Source: Pseudomonas sp. W4I3 (GTDB taxonomy: Bacteria > Pseudomonadota > Gammaproteobacteria > Pseudomonadales > Pseudomonadaceae). From it: a stretch of 64,000 bases of DNA. The DNA lies in assembly GCF_030816195.1 (NCBI RefSeq), contig NZ_JAUSXS010000001.1, positions 372,001 through 436,000 of the forward strand, read 5' to 3'. The translations under genes and the position numbers were made by a program. A model generated the notes under the pieces. It had not been told where the DNA came from and did not search any database. It saw only the letters and a list, made by a program, of their open reading frames with translations. This document shows, one piece after another, positions 55,028 to 64,000 of this stretch; position 1 is the stretch's first letter, and every line of letters starts with the position of its first letter.

Positions 55028-56371
55028 TTGATTGCCTCACAGTTGGCGCACATGCTGATGGTGCTGACCGACACCCTGATGATGGCCCGCCTGAGCCCCG
55101 AAGCCCTGGCCGGCGGTGGCTTGGGCGCGGCGAGCTATTCGTTCGTGGCGATATTCTGTATCGGTGTGATTGCGGCAGTGGGTACCCTGGTGGCTATCCG
55201 TCACGGCGCGGGCGATATCGAAGGCGCCACCCGCCTGACCCAGGCCGGGCTGTGGCTCGCGTGGTTGATGGCCCTGGCGGCGGCGCTGCTGCTGTGGAAC
55301 CTCAAGCCGCTGCTGCTGATATTCGGTCAGACCGAAACCAACGTGCAGGCCGCCGGGCAATTCCTTACCCTCCTGCCCTTCGCCCTGCCCGGCTACCTCA
55401 GCTTCATGGCGCTGCGCGGCTTCACCAGCGCCATCGGCAAAGCCACCCCGGTGATGGTGATCAGCCTGTGCGGCACGGTGGTCAACTACCTGCTCAACCA
55501 TGCGCTGATCGAAGGCATGTTCGGCCTGCCGAAGCTCGGGTTGATGGGCATTGGCCTGGTCACGGCGATCGTGGCTAATAGCATGGCGCTGGCGCTGATG
55601 TGGTACATCCGCAGCAACCGGACCTACGCCGCCTATCCATTGAGTACAGGCCTGCTGCGCCTCAATACCCAATATTTGCGCGAGCTGTGGCGCCTGGGCC
55701 TGCCGATTGGCGGCACCTACGCGGTAGAGGTCGGGCTATTTGCGTTTGCGGCACTGTGCATGGGCACCATGGGCAGCACGCAGTTGGCAGCGCACCAGAT
55801 CGCCCTGCAAATCGTCTCGGTGGCGTTCATGGTCCCCGCGGGGATGTCCTACGCAGTCACCATGCGTATCGGCCAGCATTATGGCGCCGGACAGTTATTG
55901 AGCGCGCGCCTGGCCGGACGGGTCGGCATGGGGTTTGGCGCTCTGGTCATGCTAGGATTTGCCGTGGTGTTCTGGCTGTTTTCCGACCCGCTGATCGGGC
56001 TGTTCCTGGACCATGACGACCCGGCCTTTCACGAAGTGATCGTACTTGCCGTCAGCCTGCTGGCCGTCGCGGCCTGGTTCGAGTTGTTCGACGGCGTGCA
56101 GACCATTGCCATGGGCTGCATCCGTGGCCTCAAGGACGCCAAGACCACGTTCCTGGTGGGGCTCGGTTGCTATTGGCTGATCGGCGCGCCATCGGCCTGG
56201 TTGATGGCGTTCACCTTGGGCTGGGGGCCGACCGGCGTGTGGTGGGGCCTGGCGCTAGGCCTTGCTTGTGCTGCGGTGAGCCTGACCTGGGCGTTCGAAG
56301 CGAAAATGAAACGCATGATCCGGCGAGAGCCACAAACACACACTGCTTTCGAGGCCGCACAGACGCACTAA
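55028..56371 (+). CDS. MATE family multidrug efflux pump with a frameshift at its start
   Basis: The intact frame encodes about 447 residues with twelve hydrophobic helices. The MATE features LIASQLAHMLMVLTDTLMMA, LPGYLSFMALRGFTSAIGKA and GLPIGGTYAVEVGLFAFAAL indicate a NorM/PmpM-type sodium- or proton-coupled exporter. Coding similarity clearly continues upstream of 55028 (TELWAILRLSGPLIASQLAH), but that frame meets a TGA at 54968-54970 before any ATG. The only suitable ATG (54973, MQHPSTHR) is one base out of frame. A one-base insertion near 54991-54998 would explain this. I list the frame from the TTG at 55028, with the true start most likely at 54973. Confidence 0.82.
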   Translation: MIASQLAHMLMVLTDTLMMARLSPEALAGGGLGAASYSFVAIFCIGVIAAVGTLVAIRHGAGDIEGATRLTQAGLWLAWLMALAAALLLWNLKPLLLIFGQTETNVQAAGQFLTLLPFALPGYLSFMALRGFTSAIGKATPVMVISLCGTVVNYLLNHALIEGMFGLPKLGLMGIGLVTAIVANSMALALMWYIRSNRTYAAYPLSTGLLRLNTQYLRELWRLGLPIGGTYAVEVGLFAFAALCMGTMGSTQLAAHQIALQIVSVAFMVPAGMSYAVTMRIGQHYGAGQLLSARLAGRVGMGFGALVMLGFAVVFWLFSDPLIGLFLDHDDPAFHEVIVLAVSLLAVAAWFELFDGVQTIAMGCIRGLKDAKTTFLVGLGCYWLIGAPSAWLMAFTLGWGPTGVWWGLALGLACAAVSLTWAFEAKMKRMIRREPQTHTAFEAAQTH

Positions 56372-56389
56372 GGCCCTACTCGATTACAA

Positions 56390-56480
56390 ATGTGGGAGGG
56401 GGCTTGCTCCCGATGGCGGTTGTCAGCCCCAGGATGTGTTGACTGATACACCGTTATCGGGAGCAAGCCCCCTCCCACAT
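56390..56480. repeat. REPIN between the MATE gene and the GGDEF-EAL gene
   Basis: Inverted ATGTGGGAGGGGGCTTGCTC arms span 91 bases with a partly self-complementary centre. It lies in a convergent gap. Confidence 0.92.
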
Positions 56481-56509
56481 TTTGGATTGGGTTTACAAGG
56501 CTGGCATGT

Positions 56510-58174
56510 TTAGCTCAACAACGCCTGCTGGCTCTGGCCAAACGTCAGGTATTCCACCAGCTCGGCCAGTGGCAACGGTTTACTGATCAAATAACCCTGG
56601 GCTTGATCGCAACCAAACAGTCTCAAAAGCTCAAGCTGCTCGGCGGTCTCCACACCTTCGGCCACCACTTCCAGGTTGAGGTTGTGGGCCAGGTTGATCA
56701 TGGCGTGCACCAGCTTGCGATTCTCTTCGCGCTCTTCCATGCCGCCGACGAAGCTCTTGTCGATCTTCAACAGGGCAATCGGCAGGCTGTTGAGGTGCAC
56801 GAACGATGAGAAACCGGTGCCGAAGTCATCCAGGGAAAACCGCACGCCGAGGCGGCCAAGGGCGTCCATGGTCTGCTTGACCAGGTCGCTGCGACGCATC
56901 ACGGCGGTTTCGGTCAACTCAAACTCCAGCCATTGCGCTTCTACACCGCGCTCGGCAATCAGCCGGCTGAGGGTCGAGAGCAACTGGCTGTCCTGAAACT
57001 GGCGAAACGACAGGTTGACCGCCATGTGCAAGGCCGGCAGGCCGCGCTCGCGCAGGTCCTGCATGTCGCGCAGGGCCCGGGAAATCACCCAGTAGCCCAA
57101 CGGCACGATCAAGCCGCTCTGCTCGGCCAAGGGTACGAATTCGCTCGGTGGCAACAGGCCACGCTCGCCATGACGCCAGCGCACCAGGGCTTCCAGGCCG
57201 ACGATATGCCCGTCATCCAGGTCCAGGCGCGGCTGGTAATGCAGTTCCAGCTCATCGCGGCGCAAGGCACGGCGCAATTCGCTTTCCAGGTCGGCCAGGC
57301 TGCGCGCGTTGCGGTTGATGCGTTCGTTGAAGATATGAAAGGTACAGCCCTGGGTGCTTTTGGCCTGCTGCATGGCGATATGAGCGTGCCACATCAACGG
57401 ATCGGCCCCGGCCCGCGCGCGGGCATGCGCCACCCCCAGGCTGCAGCCGATCAGCAGGCTTTCGCCGTCCACCCAGTACGGCTCGGCCATCACTTGGGTG
57501 ATGCGCTCGGCCATCCACTCGGCGCGCTGGGGCGCACGGCGGGTGTCGATCAGCAGCGCGAACTCATCGCTGCCCAGCCGCGCCAATTGATCACCGGCTT
57601 CCAGCTGGCTCTTGAGCCGTGATACGACCTGCAGGATCAAGCGGTCGCCGGCCTGGTGGCCGAGGGCATCGTTGGCGTGACGGAAATTGTCCAGGTCCAG
57701 ATGCCCGAGGGCCAGGCCACGGCCTTCGTTATCCGCCAGCCGCGCCGCCAGCAAGGTCTGGAAACCCTGGCGGTTGGCGATACCGGTGAGCGGATCCTGT
57801 TCGGCCAGGCGCTGCAACGTAGTCTCCAGCACGCCACGCTCGCGCACGTGGCGCAGGCAGCGGCGCAAGGTATCGGCATCCAGCGCGCAATGGATCAGCC
57901 AATCACTGACACCCAGCGGTGCAACCAGCGGTTCCTGCTCCAGCAGCAATACACACGGCAAGCTGCAACGGCCGGGACCGGGTTGCAGATTGGGCGTGGT
58001 CAACAGCACCGCACCGTGGTCGTCGTCGAACAGACGACTCACCGAGTCCCAATTGGGCGCACTGATCAGCACAGCCCCATCGCCCATCGGCGCCAGGCAC
58101 TCGCGCAACAACGCTGCCCACTCAGGCTCATCGGCCAACAGCAGCAAACGCAAGGGTTCGACAGGCGTAGACAA
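56510..58174 (-). CDS. proE: GGDEF-EAL protein with degenerate GGDEF motif (ProE-like phosphodiesterase)
   Basis: This 554-residue cytoplasmic protein has three parts. An N-terminal receiver-like domain lacks obvious phosphorylation acids in order. A GGDEF domain has the signature changed to RLGSDEFALL near residue 203. An EAL domain has GLEALVRWRH, the acidic pair in SLDDFGTGFSS, LKIDKSFV and AEGVETAEQ all intact. I therefore expect c-di-GMP hydrolysis rather than synthesis. P. aeruginosa PA5295 (ProE), next to rep and a MATE gene, has the same layout and is an active phosphodiesterase. The symbol rests on that synteny. Confidence 0.87.
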   Translation of the reverse strand: MSTPVEPLRLLLLADEPEWAALLRECLAPMGDGAVLISAPNWDSVSRLFDDDHGAVLLTTPNLQPGPGRCSLPCVLLLEQEPLVAPLGVSDWLIHCALDADTLRRCLRHVRERGVLETTLQRLAEQDPLTGIANRQGFQTLLAARLADNEGRGLALGHLDLDNFRHANDALGHQAGDRLILQVVSRLKSQLEAGDQLARLGSDEFALLIDTRRAPQRAEWMAERITQVMAEPYWVDGESLLIGCSLGVAHARARAGADPLMWHAHIAMQQAKSTQGCTFHIFNERINRNARSLADLESELRRALRRDELELHYQPRLDLDDGHIVGLEALVRWRHGERGLLPPSEFVPLAEQSGLIVPLGYWVISRALRDMQDLRERGLPALHMAVNLSFRQFQDSQLLSTLSRLIAERGVEAQWLEFELTETAVMRRSDLVKQTMDALGRLGVRFSLDDFGTGFSSFVHLNSLPIALLKIDKSFVGGMEEREENRKLVHAMINLAHNLNLEVVAEGVETAEQLELLRLFGCDQAQGYLISKPLPLAELVEYLTFGQSQQALLS

Positions 58175-58440
58175 GCTAGCTCCCTAGACTCTGCAATAAT
58201 TCGTTGGCGGCGGGCATTATGACGTGCGGCCTGACAATGACAAATGCATGACAAATGATAGGTGTTATCAAACACGCAAACTGTGAAAAATAGTCGCGAT
58301 ACCCCCCACATCCTGCGGCAAAGTAGCAAAACCGGCAAATTTAGATCGAGTGGTACGTCACACCGTCGTTCTAAGGCAGCAGAATCTTGCCAGCCTGTTA
58401 AAATGCCCGCCCTTTTGAACAACGACTCCCCGAACTCTGT

Positions 58441-61078
<2,638 letters not shown>

Positions 61079-61094
61079 GCCAACGCAGCTCAAA

Positions 61095-61185
61095 ATGTGG
61101 GAGGGGGCTTGCTCCCGATCGCGGTGTATCAGTCACCAACAGGTTGGCTGACCCACTGCTATCGGGAGCAAGCCCCTTCCCACAT
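61095..61185. repeat. REPIN between xpt and the acetyl-CoA hydrolase gene
   Basis: Inverted GTGGGAGGGGGCTTGCTCCC arms span 91 bases. The right arm has one substitution (CCCCTTCCC instead of CCCCCTCCC), so this copy has begun to diverge. It lies in a convergent gap. Confidence 0.9.
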
Positions 61186-61203
61186 TTTGTCTTGTGTTGG
61201 CTT

Positions 61204-63126
61204 TTAGTGTGCGGTGGCCTGTAGGCCGGCCAGTAACAGACGCTGATACAGATCCTCCTTCAACCCCTGCGGCTTATCCAGCCCCATCCGCTTCAGATGC
61301 TCGGGAAACGCTTCCGGCTCCGGCGCATCCAGCGCCGCCTTGCCCAGTTCCAGCATCTCGGTCAGTTTGAATTTGCTCTTGAGCCAGTTCAGCGCGCGTA
61401 ACAGATCCCGCTCCTGCTCCGTGAAATCACTGCCCAGCGGGTACTCGGGGAACAGGCGTCGATGCTTGGCTTGAATCGCCTGGAGCCGTTGCGGTGTGTT
61501 GTCGGCAAAACGCGGCGCCAGCTTGAAATCATTGGGTAACTTGCCAGCCTTTTGTGCCTGTTCGATCAGGCCATCCTGAAAACGGGAGTCGGTGATATTG
61601 AGCAACGCCTCAATCACCTTGGCATCGGTCTGACCGCGCAAATCGGCAATTCCGTACTCGGTGATGACGATATCCCGCAGGTGTCGGGGAATGGTGCAAT
61701 GGCCATACTCCCAGACGATATTCGAACTGACTTCCCCCGCCGACTCGCGCCAGCTGCGCAGGATCAGGATCGAACGCGCGCCCTCCAACGCATGGCCCTG
61801 GGCAACGAAGTTGTACTGCCCGCCCACGCCGCTGAGCACGCGGCCATCTTCCAGTTGGTCGGCCACACCGGCACCGAGCAAGCTGACCATGATCGCGCTG
61901 TTGATAAACCGCGCATCCTGACGCTGCAAACGCTTGAGCTCTTCCTGGCCGTACAGCTCGTTGATATAGCTGATGCCGGTCATGTTGAATTCCAGCCGCT
62001 TGGCGTGGCTCATCTCCTGTAAGCGCTGGTAGAAACTGCGCGGGCCGAGGAAGAAACCACCATGAATCGAGATGCCATCGGGCTGCGCCGCATCGTCGAG
62101 CAGCCCGGCATTGGCCTGTTGCTGGGTCGCCACGTCCGGGTACACCTTGCGCCGGATGATCCCGGCATCGGCCAGTACCAGCAGGCCGTTGACGAACATT
62201 TCGCTACAACCGTAAAGGCCACGGGCGAACGGCTCAACGCCACCCTCACGGCTGATCAGGGGCGCCCACTGATACACATCCAGGTCGGTGAGCAGCAATC
62301 GATAGGCTTCGTTATCGGCCTGACGTGCCAGCAGCGCGGCAGTCAGCGCATCGCCCATGGAGCCGATGCCGATCTGCAAGGTGCCTCCGTCGCGCACAAG
62401 GGTGCTGGCATGCAGGCCGATAAAGTGGTCCTGGAACCCCACCGGCATGTTTGGCGTGGAGAACAACGTGGTGCTGTCTTTCTCATCGAGCAGGTAGTCG
62501 AAGGCGTCCATGCCCAACTCGGCATCGCCGGGCATGTAGGGCAAGTCGCTGTGGACCTGGCCGACGATCAGGATGGTCTCACCCGCCGCGCGCCGCTTGG
62601 CGATCATTGGCAGCAGGTCGAGGGTGATGTCCGGGTTGCAGCTCAAGCTCAGGCGGTCGGGATGCTCGGCGCTGCTGGCAACCAGTTGCGCCACCAGGTT
62701 CAGGCCGGCGGCATTGATGTCCCGCGCTGCATGGCTGTAGTTACTGCTGACGTAATCCTGCTGGGCGGCGGCACTGTGGAGCAGGCTGCCGGGCTGCATG
62801 AAGAATTGCTGCACGCGGATATTCTTCGGCAGGCTGTCTTTGTGCAGGTCGGCGAGAAAATCCAGCTCGGGATAATCGCCAAACACACGCTCGATAAAGG
62901 GTTCGAGAAAGCGCTTCTGCAAACCGTCGCCGAGGGTGGGCCGACCCAGGCTCAGCGCGGTGTAGATCGTCAGCGCCCGCTCGGGCAACTGTGCGATGCG
63001 CCGGTACAGCGCGTTGACGAACAGATTGGGCTTGCCCAGCCCCAGCGGCATGCCCATGTGGATATGCGCCGGCAAACGGGCCAGTACGTCGTCAACTGCT
63101 TGCTCGATTGAACACAACTGCACCAT
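61204..63126 (-). CDS. Acetyl-CoA hydrolase/transferase family protein, long form
   Basis: This 640-residue protein has the N-terminal CoA-transferase domain (HIHMGMPLGLGKPNLFVNAL) and the C-terminal acetyl-CoA hydrolase domain with GVGGQYNFVAQGHALEGARS and VITEYGIADLRGQTDAKVIE, the latter holding the catalytic-type Glu loop. Family members move CoA between succinate and acetate or hydrolyse acetyl-CoA. It is about 140 residues longer than the usual 500-residue enzymes. Extra sequence lies between the domains and at the C-terminus (residues about 540-640). The ATG at 63126 has a GGGAG box seven bases upstream. The acyl substrate is unknown. Confidence 0.85.
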   Translation of the reverse strand: MVQLCSIEQAVDDVLARLPAHIHMGMPLGLGKPNLFVNALYRRIAQLPERALTIYTALSLGRPTLGDGLQKRFLEPFIERVFGDYPELDFLADLHKDSLPKNIRVQQFFMQPGSLLHSAAAQQDYVSSNYSHAARDINAAGLNLVAQLVASSAEHPDRLSLSCNPDITLDLLPMIAKRRAAGETILIVGQVHSDLPYMPGDAELGMDAFDYLLDEKDSTTLFSTPNMPVGFQDHFIGLHASTLVRDGGTLQIGIGSMGDALTAALLARQADNEAYRLLLTDLDVYQWAPLISREGGVEPFARGLYGCSEMFVNGLLVLADAGIIRRKVYPDVATQQQANAGLLDDAAQPDGISIHGGFFLGPRSFYQRLQEMSHAKRLEFNMTGISYINELYGQEELKRLQRQDARFINSAIMVSLLGAGVADQLEDGRVLSGVGGQYNFVAQGHALEGARSILILRSWRESAGEVSSNIVWEYGHCTIPRHLRDIVITEYGIADLRGQTDAKVIEALLNITDSRFQDGLIEQAQKAGKLPNDFKLAPRFADNTPQRLQAIQAKHRRLFPEYPLGSDFTEQERDLLRALNWLKSKFKLTEMLELGKAALDAPEPEAFPEHLKRMGLDKPQGLKEDLYQRLLLAGLQATAH

Positions 63127-63221
63127 CCGACTGCTCCCGAACATTCCATGAATTGGGGGTTGGACAGAGAGTGGCGGGTCTTTGCTGCAAAGAACAGTGG
63201 TGAAACACAAATCTCGGGCAC

Positions 63222-63249
63222 AAAAAAGCCGCCAGTAAGCGGCTTTTTT
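63222..63249. terminator. Bidirectional terminator of the cytochrome c5 gene
   Basis: The stem AAAAAAGCCGC / GCGGCTTTTTT has a short loop and A/T runs on both strands. It lies 14 bases past the cytochrome stop and separates it from the acetyl-CoA hydrolase gene. Confidence 0.85.
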
Positions 63250-63262
63250 GACGAAAATCGGT

Positions 63263-63691
63263 TTATTTCAAGCCGGACATCTTCTCGATTGCACCCTTTA
63301 GCTCATCATCCGAGCAGTCGGCGCAGGTGCCTTTAGGCGGCATGGCGTTGATGCCAGTGATGGCCTTGGCAAGCAGCCCGTCGAGGCCACCCTGCTCTTT
63401 GGCACGTTTACCCCAGTCTGCCGCATCACCGATTTTCGGCGCATTCAGCAGGCCCGTGCCATGGCATGCGTTGCAATGTTTGGCGATCACTTCATCCGGC
63501 GTCTTGGCACCGCCGCCGCCACCCGCCGCCACAGCGACCTCCATGCCTTTGCATTCCTGGCCCTGGACGCAGACCTGGCCCACAGGCTCCAGGCGCTTGG
63601 CGATGTCGTCGTTGGTCGCAGCTTGAGCGCTGACAGCCCAAAGGGCCAGTACGGTTGCTGGTGCAGCCAGCATTTTCATAATTAGGTTCAC
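63263..63691 (-). CDS. cycB: Cytochrome c5
   Basis: The 142-residue precursor has a signal peptide (KMLAAPATVLALWAVSAQA) and one c-type heme site CNACH near residue 93. A methionine ligand region follows (GINAMPPKGTCADCSDDELK) with the extra cysteine pair CADC typical of cytochrome c5. A glycine-rich linker AAGGGGGAKTP precedes the cytochrome domain. It is a soluble or loosely attached periplasmic electron carrier. The order xpt-cytochrome c5-cupin regulator agrees with P. aeruginosa, where the gene is cycB. I do not know its redox partners here. Confidence 0.93.
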   Translation of the reverse strand: MNLIMKMLAAPATVLALWAVSAQAATNDDIAKRLEPVGQVCVQGQECKGMEVAVAAGGGGGAKTPDEVIAKHCNACHGTGLLNAPKIGDAADWGKRAKEQGGLDGLLAKAITGINAMPPKGTCADCSDDELKGAIEKMSGLK

Positions 63692-63860
63692 GCGTTCACC
63701 CTCAATGGTGGCTATTCACGCCTGCGGCCACGGTTTCGCAGGCGGCGAAAGTATAGCGGTTAGCCCGACCAGCCGAAACAACCCTATTAAATAAAGGGAG
63801 ATTCGACCTCGCGGTGTACGGCCGCGGGAACCTCTGCAACGCTGGCAGGGCGCCTCTTTT

Positions 63861-64000
63861 TCAGAAGTTCGCGGGTGTGGCTGCGCTGATTAGTCGCGCC
63901 GGCACGTCAAACGGATTGCGAAAACGATGGGGCTTACTACTTTCAAAGTAGTAGCTATCGCCAGCCTCAAGCACAAAAGTTTCAAGACCGACCACCAGCT
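63861..64000 (-). CDS. Cupin-domain XRE-family regulator (PauR-like), C-terminal end only
   Basis: Only the last 46 or so codons are inside the window. They read LETFVLEAGDSYYFESSKPH, then RFRNPFDVPARLISAATPAN and a final Phe, a typical cupin barrel end of helix-turn-helix regulators with a C-terminal cupin. In P. aeruginosa the gene next to cycB is pauR, the repressor of polyamine catabolism, so this may be its orthologue. The DNA-binding domain lies beyond the window edge, so the assignment is provisional. Confidence 0.7.
   Translation of the reverse strand, partial: LVVGLETFVLEAGDSYYFESSKPHRFRNPFDVPARLISAATPANF

Noticed and set aside
54880..55578. Plus-strand frame starting MRMIAFILL over the first part of the MATE gene
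   Set aside because: After the first codons of the presumed pump start it loses all similarity to a membrane protein and becomes Arg/Pro/Gly-rich. The membrane helices are in the next frame.

Overview
The window reads as a chromosomal segment of a fluorescent Pseudomonas, most likely the P. fluorescens group. The evidence is a GC-rich, densely packed gene set, the Pseudomonas-specific genes algP, algQ, algR and sutA, and many copies of the ~90-bp REP doublets (REPINs) typical of that group. From memory, gene order closely follows the P. aeruginosa PAO1 region from rho/trxA/ppx/ppk/hemB through algP-algQ-dsbH-hemYXDC-algR-argH and cyaA-rnk-cyaY-lppL-lysA-dapF-xerC to sutA-amtB-glnK, comM, MATE, proE, rep, xpt and a cytochrome c5. 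No rRNA, tRNA, CRISPR array, prophage or insertion sequence was found.

Layout. 1-2.5 kb: a membrane acyltransferase cut by the window edge, rho and trxA, all on the minus strand. 2.6-6.4 kb: an amino-acid ABC transporter operon preceded by a strong sigma-54 promoter match and read divergently from a FadR-type GntR regulator. 6.4-11.4 kb: a chaperone-usher fimbrial operon with DUF1120-type subunits and an AT-rich upstream region. These two units sit between trxA and ppx, which I remember as neighbours in PAO1, so this is the main accessory block. 11.4-16.3 kb: ppx and ppk (polyphosphate) and hemB. 16.5-25.5 kb: DedA, a sterol-desaturase-like enzyme, ElbB, UPF0178, a cytochrome c-FTR1 iron permease, LysE, MscS, an ABC-F ATPase and a TIGR02444 protein.

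25.5-34 kb: algP with a 39-bp tandem repeat, an FKBP isomerase, algQ, dsbH, the heme genes hemC-hemD-hemX-hemY and algR. The fimS/algZ kinase gene usually found beside algR is absent. 34.5-41.5 kb: argH, a GST, two small proteins, cyaA, rnk, a DUF1289 protein and cyaY. 41.7-46.3 kb: the plus-strand lppL-lysA-dapF-DUF484-xerC-HAD run. 46.5-49.3 kb: sutA, yjbQ and glnK-amtB. 49.7-58.2 kb: ubiK, comM, a chemoreceptor, a LysR regulator divergent from a MATE pump whose first codons appear frameshifted, and a proE-like GGDEF-EAL protein. 58.4-64 kb: rep, xpt, a long acetyl-CoA hydrolase/transferase, cytochrome c5 and the 3' end of a cupin regulator.

Functionally, the window groups tetrapyrrole synthesis (hemB, hemC, hemD with hemX and hemY), polyphosphate turnover, lysine/peptidoglycan precursor synthesis, nitrogen sensing with ammonium transport, and several global regulators (Rho, AlgR, AlgQ, AlgP, SutA, CyaA, Rnk). 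I see no clearly undescribed multi-gene system. The most distinctive points are the sigma-54 transporter promoter, the inserted fimbrial operon, the algR locus without its kinase, the MATE start frameshift, and the preference of REPINs for the gap between convergent genes.
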